The notes under the pieces were generated by a model. The model saw only the letters and a list, made by a program, of their open reading frames with translations. It was not told the origin of the DNA and ran no database searches. Shown here piece by piece: positions 50,472-60,156 of a stretch of DNA of 62,390 nt. The stretch is from a virus. The position numbers and the translations under genes were made by a program. Within the stretch, counting starts at the first letter, position 1. Every line of letters begins with the position of its first letter. The stretch is taken from the IMG/VR virus record IMGVR_UViG_3300030688_000026, positions 1 through 62,390 of that record. One strand, 5' to 3'.

Positions 50472-50972
50472 TTACTTTTCATCCTTATAGTTGTAAACTG
50501 GATTAACACCTTTAAAACTTGGCTCCATAGATGCTTTTTTACCATTATTAGAGATTTTTTGATCATGTGGCTTAGAAATACCATCTATTTTCTGATTAAC
50601 TTCAGAACCCACTCCACCAATTTTATCTAAGTTGGTTAAAACTTCTACTTCACCTTCAGATCTGTAAGATCTAGCTATTCTATCCACAAGTTTGGCAGCT
50701 TCTTGCTTGATTGACCATCCTGGCTCCATAGATGTTTTTATGGAAGTAGGTCTCATTTTATTAATACTAGAAATTGGTTGGTTCACATCATCACCAACTC
50801 CACCTACTTTGAGTTTTTTAACTTGTTCAAAACCACCATCAGTAAAATTACCATTCACTTCTCCAATTTTTGGGTAAAAAGTGTAAGGAGATTTTAAAGG
50901 CTCTACCATTGGTTCTATTTTTTCTGCTTCAAATTTTTTACTGAAAGCTTTGGAGAATTTATTTTTTGACAT
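50472..50972 (-). CDS. Head-region protein with an internal tandem repeat
   Basis: 166 residues. Two copies of a 40-residue unit are visible: VKKLKVGGVGDDVNQPISSI ... TSMEPGW and LTNLDKIGGVGSEVNQKIDGI ... KASMEPSF. The linker is basic and helical. RBS AAGGAAAAATAA. It may be a protease-processed core protein; unknown. Confidence 0.6.
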   Translation of the reverse strand: MSKNKFSKAFSKKFEAEKIEPMVEPLKSPYTFYPKIGEVNGNFTDGGFEQVKKLKVGGVGDDVNQPISSINKMRPTSIKTSMEPGWSIKQEAAKLVDRIARSYRSEGEVEVLTNLDKIGGVGSEVNQKIDGISKPHDQKISNNGKKASMEPSFKGVNPVYNYKDEK

Positions 50973-50984
50973 TTATTTTTCCTT

Positions 50985-51170
50985 CTATCCTAACAAGAGT
51001 CTACGAACAGCTAAACCATTACTAGTTTCTGTTACTGTTATATTTTTTATGTTCTTTTCACTTAAATAATTTTTAGCTGCTTCAACAGATTCAAAAAGTT
51101 TCTTATCTAAAGACTGAAACTTTTCCAATAAAGAAACATCCTGAGTTATTAAAGTTTTTAAATTAATCAT
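50985..51170 (-). CDS. Small unknown head-region protein
   Basis: 61 residues from the ATG at 51168-51170, which overlaps the protease stop (TCTAAAATG) and has GGATT upstream. The longer frame to 51200 starts inside the protease gene. Helical (DVSLLEKFQSLDKKLFESVE), ending in NGLAVRRLLLG. Position between protease/scaffold and core genes suggests a prohead core protein. Confidence 0.55.
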   Translation of the reverse strand: MINLKTLITQDVSLLEKFQSLDKKLFESVEAAKNYLSEKNIKNITVTETSNGLAVRRLLLG

Positions 51171-51171
51171 T

Positions 51172-53109
51172 TTAGAAAAATCCAGGGATAGAAGTTTCAC
51201 CAGAAATATTAGCTTCTGTCATGTTTCTACTTCTAGCTTCTTCAGAGGTACTATTTTCTTTTTGTTCTCCCATAGATTCAGAACTCCAAGCATGAACTGA
51301 TTCAAGTAGATAAGATTCAGTAGAAGTTTTAGATTTTTTGTTTTCTTTCTTAATAGCACCAGTTTTCATCCAATCAGCTCTTTCTGGAGCACAATCAACT
51401 GAATCCTCACCTACAAATCCGACAGTGTCATCCATTTGATCCATATCAAGATTTAAATCTTGACCTTCTTCTTCCTCTTCTCTAGAAATTTCATTTTCCA
51501 TTAATTTAACCGCTATCTTACGATAAATAGCTGCTTCTTTCATAGCAACTGATAATGCATGCAATAGTTTTTTCTTCTCTATAATAGAATTTTTTCTACT
51601 TTCTTTCATATGGTTCATAACTTTTTCAGAGTATTCAAAGTTTTCTGACCCATCTGTGACATTATTTGTCATTTCCTTTTGTTCAGGTTGTTTTTCTTGT
51701 TGCAGAATCCAAGAATTAGCTTCTTTTTTCAAGAAAGTAACTATATTTTCAAGTCTGGCAATCTTCTTATCTTTCTCTTCCATAACTTCAGAATTCATTT
51801 CTGTATCTTCTTCATTACAATTTTGTTTCTTTAATTCAGCATTTTCTTTTTTGATAAGTTGATTTTCTCTCCAAAGATTATTCATCAACTTAGTTACTGA
51901 CTCAGGAAGTGCTACTTTTTCTTCTTTTTTGATCACAATTTCTTCTCCATTAGATTTTTTTGCTATTACGGTATCACCTTCTTTGGAAGCAGAAACTGCA
52001 TCAGAGGGTTTATCATAGTTTTGAACATCACCATTATCACCTGATACAACTTCCGCAGTATCTTCTTTTTTAGAAACATTTTGCTGTGCCACATCAAACT
52101 GATTTTTAGCTAAATTTAAAGGTTTAACTAAACTTTTTTCTAAATCAGATTTGTTATCTATAAGATCAGCTACCATTCTTGGGTTTTTCTTCTCATTAGA
52201 AATATCTACTGAGTTTTCTTTGAAAATTTCTTGTTTCTTTTCTTCCCAATGTTTATAGCATTTACCAAATTCATCTTTTGGTAAAGATGAATTTTGCATT
52301 AATGCATTCTCTATTTGTATAGCTGCCTTATATTTATCAAAGCTAGTAGATTCTTGAAGATTATCCATAATCTCCTCAACAAAAGCTTTAAATTCCTTTA
52401 AATTAGAAAAATTCATTTGATTCCTTCCTACACTTATTTCTTTATTAGAATAAGTCTGATTATTAGTGTTGTTTTCCATTTTTGAGTTTGACTCTTGTCT
52501 AACTGAGTTAAATTTTACATCAGGAGAGCTATTTTGATTTAATTTTTGAACTATTTCTGGTTGACTTCTAATACGTGCCGAAGGAGTTGCTACACAATCA
52601 CAACCTAGGTACTCATAATCATCTTGAATATTTCCCATACTATCTTCAGAACCAACTCCTCTGATACTAACAGGTATTGATATCCCAGCTTCTATTAAAG
52701 CTTTAAGTTGTTGACCGTAATAAGTATTCAGTATTTCCCAAGTATTCCAAAGTTCATTACCTTCTATCCAAGCAGCAGTAACAATATGAGAAGCATCCGT
52801 AGGGGTCACATGTTCTGTCTCAGGGTGCTCATTTGATCTACTTAAAGATGATCTAGATTCGAACCAAGGTTTTGCTTTTCTAATAGCATTTTCCATAATC
52901 ATGGTGGAATAAGTTCTATTATTTTCATTTCTGGTGTTTAAGTAAGTAACAGGTAAATTAACTGTAAGTAAACCAAATTTACTAGCATTTTCATTTCTAG
53001 AAATAGCTTCTGTTATTTTTTCCTTATTGTCTAGATATGTAATATTTTTAATTTTATCTGGAGGAACCGAGAAACCTATAGTTTCTATTAGTAGTTTTCT
53101 AGTATTCAT
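51172..53109 (-). CDS. Prohead protease (T4 gp21-like, S78) fused to a scaffold-like C-terminal region
   Basis: 645 residues, three times T4 gp21 (212). The protease part covers residues 1-195: catalytic His in SRSNEHPETEHVTPTDASHI and catalytic Ser in EAGISIPVSIRGVGSEDS, with DYEYLGCDCVATPSARIRSQ closing the fold. Residues 200-645 are acidic with coiled-coil stretches (MNNLWRENQLIKKENAELKK; EVMEEKDKKIARLENIVTFL), as in scaffold proteins. The fused design suggests the scaffold brings its own protease. RBS TTGGGAAATTT. Follows the portal and a 100-residue gene. Confidence 0.87.
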   Translation of the reverse strand: MNTRKLLIETIGFSVPPDKIKNITYLDNKEKITEAISRNENASKFGLLTVNLPVTYLNTRNENNRTYSTMIMENAIRKAKPWFESRSSLSRSNEHPETEHVTPTDASHIVTAAWIEGNELWNTWEILNTYYGQQLKALIEAGISIPVSIRGVGSEDSMGNIQDDYEYLGCDCVATPSARIRSQPEIVQKLNQNSSPDVKFNSVRQESNSKMENNTNNQTYSNKEISVGRNQMNFSNLKEFKAFVEEIMDNLQESTSFDKYKAAIQIENALMQNSSLPKDEFGKCYKHWEEKKQEIFKENSVDISNEKKNPRMVADLIDNKSDLEKSLVKPLNLAKNQFDVAQQNVSKKEDTAEVVSGDNGDVQNYDKPSDAVSASKEGDTVIAKKSNGEEIVIKKEEKVALPESVTKLMNNLWRENQLIKKENAELKKQNCNEEDTEMNSEVMEEKDKKIARLENIVTFLKKEANSWILQQEKQPEQKEMTNNVTDGSENFEYSEKVMNHMKESRKNSIIEKKKLLHALSVAMKEAAIYRKIAVKLMENEISREEEEEGQDLNLDMDQMDDTVGFVGEDSVDCAPERADWMKTGAIKKENKKSKTSTESYLLESVHAWSSESMGEQKENSTSEEARSRNMTEANISGETSIPGFF

Positions 53110-53199
53110 AAATTTCCCAATACAAATTTTTAAATGTGTAATTTTACTTAAATTAAAATTTTATTATTTAGTTAAATAAAATATAAATAATTTTAAACT

Positions 53200-53502
53200 T
53201 TACTTCTTACATAAGATTACATATACATAAGATAATAAGTCTACCGAAATATTTTTTAAGTAAATGTAATTATCTAACAGTTTTAAATTTTCTGACTTTG
53301 CAAGAAGAGTATCAATATTCTCTTTACCTAATTTTATCCTAGTTCTTAATTCTGCAATATTCTTATAATCTTCATCTTGTAGCTTATAACCTTTAGCTTG
53401 AGATAAAAGTTCTAAGAACTTATTTCTTAGATGATCTCTCATTTCCTTTGTTGGAAATCTAAAAGATTCCACAAAAAGAGATTTACAGTAAATATTTAAC
53501 AT
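53200..53502 (-). CDS. Small helical head-region protein
   Basis: 100 residues, all helical (EMRDHLRNKFLELLSQAKGY, IAELRTRIKLGKENIDTLLA). It overlaps the portal stop by seven bases, with GAGAGG as ribosome site. In T4 the genes between portal and protease (67, 68) make prohead core proteins; this may be a positional counterpart. The AGACTTATTA motif falls inside its last codons. Confidence 0.6.
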   Translation of the reverse strand: MLNIYCKSLFVESFRFPTKEMRDHLRNKFLELLSQAKGYKLQDEDYKNIAELRTRIKLGKENIDTLLAKSENLKLLDNYIYLKNISVDLLSYVYVILCKK

Positions 53503-54927
53503 TGGATAACCTCTCTAGATAATCTTAAAGCATTGTATAAACTTTCTTGCATTTTACTTCCGTCTGAAAATTGGACTAAAGGTGAAATGAACTTTTTAAT
53601 AGATTCCCCTACAGGAATTTCTTCGAAATTATCTTCTTCAAAATTCTCTTCATCTGGATTATTTAGAGCAGGTTTTCCAGAAAGATACTTTTTATCTTCC
53701 CCAGTAGTTTTAATTTCATCTTTAGCTTTAATTTCATTTTTTAAACCAAAAATTTCAGGTGGTAAATTTAATTCAGCACACATGTGATAAAGTTGTTTAT
53801 CAGATATTTCTGCATTAGGATTTGCCAGTTTTCTCAAGTTCACATAATCAGTCATAATCTTAATAGCACGTTCCATGTCTTCATGAGAAGTCTCATTTAC
53901 AGAACCAGGAGAACTTAAATACACTTTTACTCTAAGTTTATCTAAATCAGCACCTAAATAAAAGGCAATTAATTTTATGAGATTAACTAAGCAATTCTCA
54001 TAATCTTTTATAACTGGAAGTAAACTTTTACCAAATTTTGCATCCTGCATCTTTAAAGCACTACCATAGACATGATCTGCATTATCAGAAATAAAATAAC
54101 CTCTAGGTAACCTTGAGGAAGTTATAACTTGTTCACGAAAATACTCTACATCCTCAGTAGAAGAGACATCTAAACTATTCTCTATGTTTTTTACAGTAAA
54201 TTTATCTGTAGTCCAGATGTATTCTGTCATTGATTGGTCAGCATTTCTAGTTTGTCTAGCACCCTCTCCCCCGAACATGATATTTTTCCAATTGGATTTC
54301 ATCTGGGAAAGTTTTTGAGTAGAAGTAGCAGGATCACTATTACCTGTGTCTACAGAGATTACAAGTTTTTGACGTTTGGAGTCTCTACAAATTGCTAAAA
54401 GTTGTTCCATAACTAGTAATTGTTCATACTTCACACGCATTTTTTCAATTACAGGCATACCATAAGGGAAAGTTTCTCTACTTCTTAAAGCAAAAACAAC
54501 AAATTCCCAAGGATTATAATCTCTCTCTATACCATTTACAGCTCCAGGATTTCCTACGAGTTGGAATAGCTGTCCATTAAAACCTCTCAACTCATAATTT
54601 CTAGGATGTATAAATCTCAAGGTTAAGTCTTCAGGTCTGTAAGGTTTAGATATTGTAGTTCCTCCAGATAAAATACCATAAGAATTTATTTCTGTTTGAG
54701 GAGGAACTTCTATACTATATGCTAAATCTCCATACTTTGCTAAAGTTCTTATATCTTCGTGAGCATTTCTTAAAATACCATTAGTAGCTAAAACTTTAGC
54801 TATTTTCTTTTGTAATATTTCATCATTAACATTAAATCTTACAGAATCTGAACCTGTAGCAGATACTCCTAAAGCTTCATCTGCATAAGTATCTAAAGTT
54901 AAAGAAACTTCAGAGCCACTTGCGTCC
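53496..54927 (-). CDS. Portal protein (gp20-like), 3' exon
   Basis: 476 codons plus stop, running from the predicted splice site at 54927. Joined to the 5' exon it gives 602 residues. The junction rebuilds YDRMDASGSEVSLTLDTYAD, matching the YxxMDxxxxExxxALDxYADE pattern of portal proteins in this group. Other portal signatures: LRNAHEDIRTLAKYGDLAYS, YELRGFNGQLFQL, VVFALRSRETFPYGMP and VYGSALKMQDAKFGKSLLPV. A later ATG (54620) begins mid-domain and is not the start. Role: dodecameric gate at one capsid vertex for DNA packaging. Confidence 0.88.
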
Positions 54928-55991
54928 CACTTATTTTAAATTTTTACATTTTTTCAAATGTCTAGAATAATTACCGCCTGTAAGATTTCTTCCACAATTT
55001 TGGCAAGGAATTGTTTTTTCACCTAATTCCCAACCTTCATCTAAAAATTTTTGTAATTCAAAAGATTTAACTTTCTTAGATTTACTAAAATTTTTATGAT
55101 TTATTGCTATTCTATCAATGCTTCCTTTAGAAAGTAAGTTTCTTGTATACTCACTAGGAATAACTCCTTTATTAGGTGAAATAGTTCCATACATTGGATT
55201 ATTTTCACCAGAAACTTTACCTTTATTCCAACCATGACCATGATCCTTCTTATATTTTTTAGAAGGATTATTTTCACCAGAGAAAATTTTACTAAATTTT
55301 TCCCTTATAAGTTTAGAATTTGAGTTTTCTTTAGATAAAGGATTATTACTTCCTAATATACTTTCTGAAGTGGCACCAATACCTTTATTTTTAATATTAT
55401 AGCTCATTGGATCATTAGCTGCATCCAATACTTCTAATATTAACTCTTCAAGTTCATAAGCATCTTCAGTTGTGCAAAGAATTTCTTTTTTAAAATTTTC
55501 TTTACCATACTTCTTTAAAGCTTGTTTAAAAATTTTACCAGATCCTAAATAGGGATCTAATTTTGCTTCTTTCATAGTTTTAAATTTTCTGCTACTTCCT
55601 AAATACCATTTATTATTTAGAATATTAGTAGTTTTGTAAAGATAACCAGATCTCATAAATTCCTAGAATTTAAAATAATTTTTGTTAAATTAAGTTCGTT
55701 AAGCTTAATAATTAATTTAATAATTTCTTATAGTTTCCTATAAGGTCAGACTATATCTTCATTTAACAATTATTAATTGTTAAAGTTACACATTTCCTTC
55801 TTACTTAAGAAGTACTCCTTTACAGGATAGTCGTTGAACGTTCAACCTATTTCTAGGAGGCTTCGCTGCTGATTGCCCAATCTAATTAATTTTCAAACAT
55901 TCAAGCTTATCTTTACAGATTACTTTGTAGTTTAATTAGCTCTAAGGGTATTCCAGCAATTAATGTAATTTAAATAGAACTAACGCAATTA
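54928..55991 (-). ncRNA. Group I self-splicing intron in the portal gene
   Basis: Same P, Q, R, S core as the other intron, 136 bases identical (55828-55963), and the same GAAA-capped P9. P1: exon GATAGGAT pairs over eight positions with GTTCTATT and ends in the U-G pair at the cut. P10: the 3' exon bases ACGCAA pair with TTGCGT just upstream of the guide strand, which fixes the 3' splice site after AAGTG. It encodes a GIY-YIG enzyme. Confidence 0.93.
54931..55656 (-). CDS. Intron-encoded GIY-YIG homing endonuclease
   Basis: 241 residues. GIY-YIG core: GYLYKTTNILNNKWYLGSSR, then KFKTMKEAKLDPYLGSGKIF, with Glu in the later helix ELEELILEVLDAANDP. NUMOD3-type repeats (GSNNPLSKENSNS, GENNPSKKYKKDHGHGWNKG) and a C-terminal zinc-ribbon-like part (IPCQNCGRNLTGGNYSRHLK) resemble those of the HNH enzyme in the other intron. 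Its stop codon nearly reaches the 3' splice site. Confidence 0.9.
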   Translation of the reverse strand: MRSGYLYKTTNILNNKWYLGSSRKFKTMKEAKLDPYLGSGKIFKQALKKYGKENFKKEILCTTEDAYELEELILEVLDAANDPMSYNIKNKGIGATSESILGSNNPLSKENSNSKLIREKFSKIFSGENNPSKKYKKDHGHGWNKGKVSGENNPMYGTISPNKGVIPSEYTRNLLSKGSIDRIAINHKNFSKSKKVKSFELQKFLDEGWELGEKTIPCQNCGRNLTGGNYSRHLKKCKNLK

Positions 55992-56368
55992 ATCCTATCA
56001 TAAGATCTAAATCTTATGTTTCTATTCTCTGTAATAGGAGAAGCACTATATTGTATTGAACGCCACAAATCTGTAAAAGTAGAGAACTCTTGAATATTAG
56101 AAATGTTTTTAGGCACAGGTATAATTTTACCGCCAACGTCCGTGACAATATCAAACCCTACATACTGAGCATATTTTTCAATATCCCCAACAGCAATCCT
56201 CGGTTTCTCTCTATCGGGATAATAATATTGTGATGCCCCAGCGAACCAATTTCTTCCATTTTCAAATAAACTTAGAAATCCTTTTCTTTTTGGAACATTA
56301 CTTCCTAATACAGGAGGTGAATTATAAGCCTCCACCATTTCATAGAGCTTTTTTGTATAATCAGACAT
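55992..56368 (-). CDS. Portal protein (gp20-like), 5' exon
   Basis: 125 codons plus two bases of the split codon (AT|G). It starts SDYTKKLYEMVEAYNSPPVL; RBS AAAGGAAAAAT. It ends in frame at SPITENRNIRFRSYDR, exactly before the conserved MDASGSE continuation in the 3' exon. Without splicing the frame would read nine codons into the intron and stop. Confidence 0.85.
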
Positions 56369-56843
56369 ATTTTTCCTTTTTCAAAAATAAATTTAAATTT
56401 TCTACTATAATAAAAATTTTCTGAAACTTTTTCAAATTTTTTAATTTTTATAGATTAATAGAACCCTTAATAATTCACTTAGTACTAAAATTAAAATTCT
56501 TTATGAAATTTCAAAATTCTTTTCTGTAAAAAAGTTTTCTGAAGTTAACCAAGTAGCAACCTATCTTAATTACTTGCTTAATAAGTCTACTTTAATGAGG
56601 AGTTGTTATAATAACTTTGAATTAAATAACATAATAAAAATTAACAACAAATATTAATAGTGATTTCTGTACTATTAAAAGCACACTTAATCTTCAAAAT
56701 CTATAATAATAGGTTATTTCTCAAAATTATCATAACAAATCCACATTAAAGGAGTTTTGAGAGGTTTAGTAAGAACTTTGATAAACTATTATAAGAATAT
56801 GTTTAAAACTCTCAAAACTCCTTTTTAGAAGAAACAATAGAGT
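56369..56843. other. 475-base non-coding stretch upstream of the portal gene
   Basis: No open frame over 20 codons with a ribosome site on either strand. It holds the long inverted repeat at 56748-56824, an AGACTTATTA motif (56580-56588 on the plus strand as AATAAGTCT), a GTTGTTATAATAAC imperfect palindrome near 56603, and a very AT-rich leader before the portal ATG where its promoter presumably lies. Confidence 0.5.
56748..56824 (-). terminator. 16-bp inverted repeat after the 145-residue gene
   Basis: AAAGGAGTTTTGAGAG (56748-56763) and CTCTCAAAACTCCTTT (56809-56824) pair perfectly around a 45-base loop, 20 bases beyond the stop of the 56844 gene. No T-run follows on the minus strand, so it may be a processing or stabilising structure, not a plain terminator. 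Confidence 0.5.
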
Positions 56844-57278
56844 TTAATATCTATTTTGATTCTCTTCTCTACCATTCACAAAAAATTTCATTGAAGAATT
56901 AATGCAAGTAGAACAAATAAAGTCAAAAGAAGTTTCTTTGTTGACTTCTCCACTTATAAGCATGAGGTATTTAGCATTACCATATTTATCTTCAGATTTA
57001 TATATATCATGAAGAGTCACATCTTTATTTTTAGAATAAAAAGTATAATCTTCTGAAGAATCTAGAGGAAATATTGTACTTACTAAAGTTAAATACTTTT
57101 TAGTTTCTTGGTTTGATTTCTTTAAAATAATTTCTTTATCTTTGAATTCAACTTCAACAGAGTCTCCTTTTTCTATTATTTCTTTAGAAGTAAATTTTAT
57201 ACAAATTTTTTCCAAAAAATAATAAAAAGAGTAACCTTCCTGATCCTTATTCAAAGAATATGCAATCTTATAAACCAT
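56844..57278 (-). CDS. Unknown protein with a CSTC motif
   Basis: 144 residues from the ATG at 57276-57278 (a TTG precedes it), five bases after the previous stop. Mixed alpha/beta: GYSFYYFLEKICIKFTSKEI, then VEVEFKDKEIILKKSNQETK, and FDFICSTCINSSMKFFVNGR near the end, where two cysteines could bind metal. No family recognised. Probably cotranscribed with the 103-residue gene. Confidence 0.62.
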   Translation of the reverse strand: MVYKIAYSLNKDQEGYSFYYFLEKICIKFTSKEIIEKGDSVEVEFKDKEIILKKSNQETKKYLTLVSTIFPLDSSEDYTFYSKNKDVTLHDIYKSEDKYGNAKYLMLISGEVNKETSFDFICSTCINSSMKFFVNGREENQNRY

Positions 57279-57282
57279 CAAA

Positions 57283-57594
57283 CTAAAACTCCGATTTTCT
57301 TAAAAGAAAGTCAATGTAAGATAAAAGCTCTGAGTATCCTTGAGCTGGTAGATTAAGCATATCCGCATATTTCATAGCAAAATCTCTAATTTCCTCATTA
57401 TTTTTAGCTGAGAAAACTACTATATCATCTAAAACAAAATTCATTGATTGCTTAGGTATAAGCTTGATAAAAGAACCTCTATCTGCTAGAGATTGCTTTA
57501 TAGAAAAACCTGAGAGAGCAATAATATTATACTCCAAATAAGGGTTAAGGTAATTCCCAGGTCTAGAGTTTCTTGGTTCATTGTTTCTTTGCAT
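57283..57594 (-). CDS. Unknown small protein
   Basis: 103 residues. Asn/Pro/Arg-rich start (QRNNEPRNSRPGNYLNPYLE), then a beta part (FIKLIPKQSMNFVLDDIVVF) and a terminal helix (GYSELLSYIDFLLRKSEF). RBS TTGGAAATAAG. First gene after a strong terminator, so it may have its own promoter; none is obvious. Confidence 0.6.
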   Translation of the reverse strand: MQRNNEPRNSRPGNYLNPYLEYNIIALSGFSIKQSLADRGSFIKLIPKQSMNFVLDDIVVFSAKNNEEIRDFAMKYADMLNLPAQGYSELLSYIDFLLRKSEF

Positions 57595-57636
57595 TTCTTA
57601 TTTCCAATTGAGTATAATCTTTATTAAATAAAAATC

Positions 57637-57670
57637 CTTACTTGATAAGTCAAATTTCTTATCAAGTAAG
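57637..57670 (-). terminator. Intrinsic terminator after the 824-residue protein gene
   Basis: CTTACTTGATAAG and CTTATCAAGTAAG form a 13-bp perfect stem with an eight-base loop, followed on the minus strand by GATTTTTATTT. It lies just past the stop codon. Confidence 0.92.
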
Positions 57671-57681
57671 GTAATAAAATT

Positions 57682-60156
57682 TTAGTTACTGTCAAGAGGA
57701 AGGAAGTAATAATCTTGAATGTTATAAGGTTTGTGGTTAATTATACATTTCTTTCCAAAAACATTCAGAGCTATACCTCTAGTAACTTCTTTACGTCTAC
57801 TAACATTATTGTAACTACCTTTTTCGAAAACAATGTAAGCATTACCAGGTACTATACGAATATTTCCACCAGTATTATCCGTAGTCTCTTCTCCATCAGA
57901 TCCCTCTTTCTTCAAAGATTTAAGACCGTTTAAAGCTTTTAATGAAACTATTTTACCACTAACAATACATTCTCTAATGTAAGATTCTGTAAGTTTATTA
58001 TCATTTTCCATTTTATTTCCTTCTCTATTCATCTTTCTTAATTCATCTCTAGATAATCCGTGCATAGGGATTGCCTCAACTTCTATACTATCTGCAACTT
58101 CTTTAATTCTAGGTTCTTTTGACTTAACAATCAAAGACTTTATACCTCTAGCTAGAGATTCTGGTTCAAAGTATTCCATAGAGCTAATTAGTAAGTCTCC
58201 ATTTTTATCTTCTTTAATATCAGCATCTAAAGCACCACGTAACATAACTTTTAATGGCAGAGAAGCCGATTTACCTGGATTTTTTATTTTAGCCACAGGT
58301 TTTTCAGCCCACTGCTTTTTAACTTTTTCTGTGGGCTCTTTTTTAACTACTTCACCTGCAGCAGTTCTAACTGGTTTTTCCTGAACAAATTCTTCACCAT
58401 TCCAATCATCCCCATATTTTTCTGACATACATTGTTTTTTAGTTAAAGATTTTTCTTTATTTTGAATTTTCTTAGATTCAGATTTATACATATTTCTAGT
58501 ATTATTTTCTAGTTTATTAAGCATTGTTTCACCTTTTACTTTATTAATATTGGGGTTAAGTTTACGAGCAGCATTAGATGCATTATGAGCAGCAGCAGCT
58601 AATTCAGCTCTAGCATTTTTATAAGGTATGTGTTGCTGATGTGCCATATGTTCCGCAGTTTTCTCAAAACCAGGATGCTCTTTAGATTCTTCAAAATTAT
58701 CGTAGTATTCTTCAGGAAATTCATCAGAGTTATAATCAAGTAATTCATCAAATATAGATTCTCCGTCAGGATCATAGACTGTTACATTTAATTTTTCAAG
58801 TATCTCTTCGCCTTCTTCGTTAGTATCTTCTTTAGTTAATACTACTTCCATTTCATTTTCAAAATCATTTAACCAAAAGTCTTTTAATATAAATTCTTCA
58901 GAGCTATAACCGTAATATTTAGGTATTTTATCTTCTATCTGAGATATTAAGTCTTTTTCCGTTGTATAAGTTATTGTACTAGTTTCCTGATCGCTACTAT
59001 CTAGATGAGTGTATTCTCCTTTATTATTTTTTGAATAAGTGTCTATATTATACATTATCCTAGCATATTTTTTACGAGGAACCATAACATCTTCTTTCCT
59101 AATTTCTCTTGAGTTATACTCAATTACTTCTGAGTCATTTTGAAGTAATCTAGATATTTCTCTAAGAATATTATTAGTATTCTTGTACCACTTAATAAGA
59201 GTAGGCTGATCTTCTCCTGAATTTTCTAATTCCTCACGTAAACTATGTAAAGCAATTGTCATTTTATTAGATATAGCTTCCATTTGTTCTTTTGATAAAT
59301 ACTTAGAAGCCTCATCTGTGAATAGATCTTCAGAATTAAAAGATTTAAATTCACCCTCTGGTTCTGCATACATATCTTTTAAATACTCATAATTAATTAA
59401 ATCAGAATTAGATTGTAAAAATTTAGCAACATTTAATTTTTCTTCTTTTTTAATTCCAAAATTACTTAAAATTGATTCATATTTACTGTCATAAGCTTTA
59501 TCTAGAAGATCATATTCTTGATCTAAAGATTTTCTTGCTTTAGAGTTTTTATAAGTGTGTCTTTCTTTAGCATCCAATTCATCATAACTTCTTTTTTCAG
59601 GACTTATATCTGTTTCAAAAAGACCTTTATCATTATCTCTGTATAGTTGAAAATTCCAAATATAAATTTCAGTGTAATCTTTTCTAGTAAAACTAGACTC
59701 AAAAGAAATTTCTTCAGAATCAAACAAATTATCATCTCTAACTTCTAAATCTTCAAGTTTTACATTGTACTTTTTCGTAACTTCTTTTTTTAATTTTTCA
59801 ATTAAGTCTTCCTTAGTAGTATAAGTAATTGTGAAATTTTGAGCTTTATCAGAATCCATATCATCTAATATTTCACCATCTTCACTTATGTACACTACAT
59901 GTAGAGAAAATGCAACTTCTGCAGTTTTTTCTTCAACATCTCCAGAAAATAAATCTGTTTGATACATTTCTTCATTTTCTTCAGTAAGCATATTATCTTT
60001 ATTCATGTTAAATTTTCTTTTTTGAACTAATTTGTAGTTTGTCATATCAAAATCTTGCTCTGAAGGGTGAGGATTCATTTTAAATTGACCTTGAGATCTA
60101 GTAAGATTCTCATTTTCTTTAATTCCAAATTTTTTAAGTATTGATCTATTGTTCAT
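57682..60156 (-). CDS. Large charged virion/head-associated protein, unknown
   Basis: 824 residues, rich in Glu, Asp and Lys. A beta-alpha unit occurs twice: FTITYTTKEDLIEKLKKEVT ... LEDLEVRDDNLFDSEEISF (about 105-160) and STITYTTEKDLISQIEDKIP ... EEFILKDFWLNDFENEMEV (about 390-450). A central Ala-rich helix (YKNARAELAAAAHNASNAAR) and a C-terminal small domain (NIRIVPGNAYIVFEKGSYNN) are also visible. RBS AAAGGG. Length and charge are like those of internal head proteins of large phages. No enzyme motif. Confidence 0.6.
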   Translation of the reverse strand: MNNRSILKKFGIKENENLTRSQGQFKMNPHPSEQDFDMTNYKLVQKRKFNMNKDNMLTEENEEMYQTDLFSGDVEEKTAEVAFSLHVVYISEDGEILDDMDSDKAQNFTITYTTKEDLIEKLKKEVTKKYNVKLEDLEVRDDNLFDSEEISFESSFTRKDYTEIYIWNFQLYRDNDKGLFETDISPEKRSYDELDAKERHTYKNSKARKSLDQEYDLLDKAYDSKYESILSNFGIKKEEKLNVAKFLQSNSDLINYEYLKDMYAEPEGEFKSFNSEDLFTDEASKYLSKEQMEAISNKMTIALHSLREELENSGEDQPTLIKWYKNTNNILREISRLLQNDSEVIEYNSREIRKEDVMVPRKKYARIMYNIDTYSKNNKGEYTHLDSSDQETSTITYTTEKDLISQIEDKIPKYYGYSSEEFILKDFWLNDFENEMEVVLTKEDTNEEGEEILEKLNVTVYDPDGESIFDELLDYNSDEFPEEYYDNFEESKEHPGFEKTAEHMAHQQHIPYKNARAELAAAAHNASNAARKLNPNINKVKGETMLNKLENNTRNMYKSESKKIQNKEKSLTKKQCMSEKYGDDWNGEEFVQEKPVRTAAGEVVKKEPTEKVKKQWAEKPVAKIKNPGKSASLPLKVMLRGALDADIKEDKNGDLLISSMEYFEPESLARGIKSLIVKSKEPRIKEVADSIEVEAIPMHGLSRDELRKMNREGNKMENDNKLTESYIRECIVSGKIVSLKALNGLKSLKKEGSDGEETTDNTGGNIRIVPGNAYIVFEKGSYNNVSRRKEVTRGIALNVFGKKCIINHKPYNIQDYYFLPLDSN

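Noticed and set aside
54620-54927. ATG at 54620 as the start of the portal protein
   Set aside because: The frame is open and conserved-looking upstream to the splice site at 54927, and the 5' exon supplies the true start.
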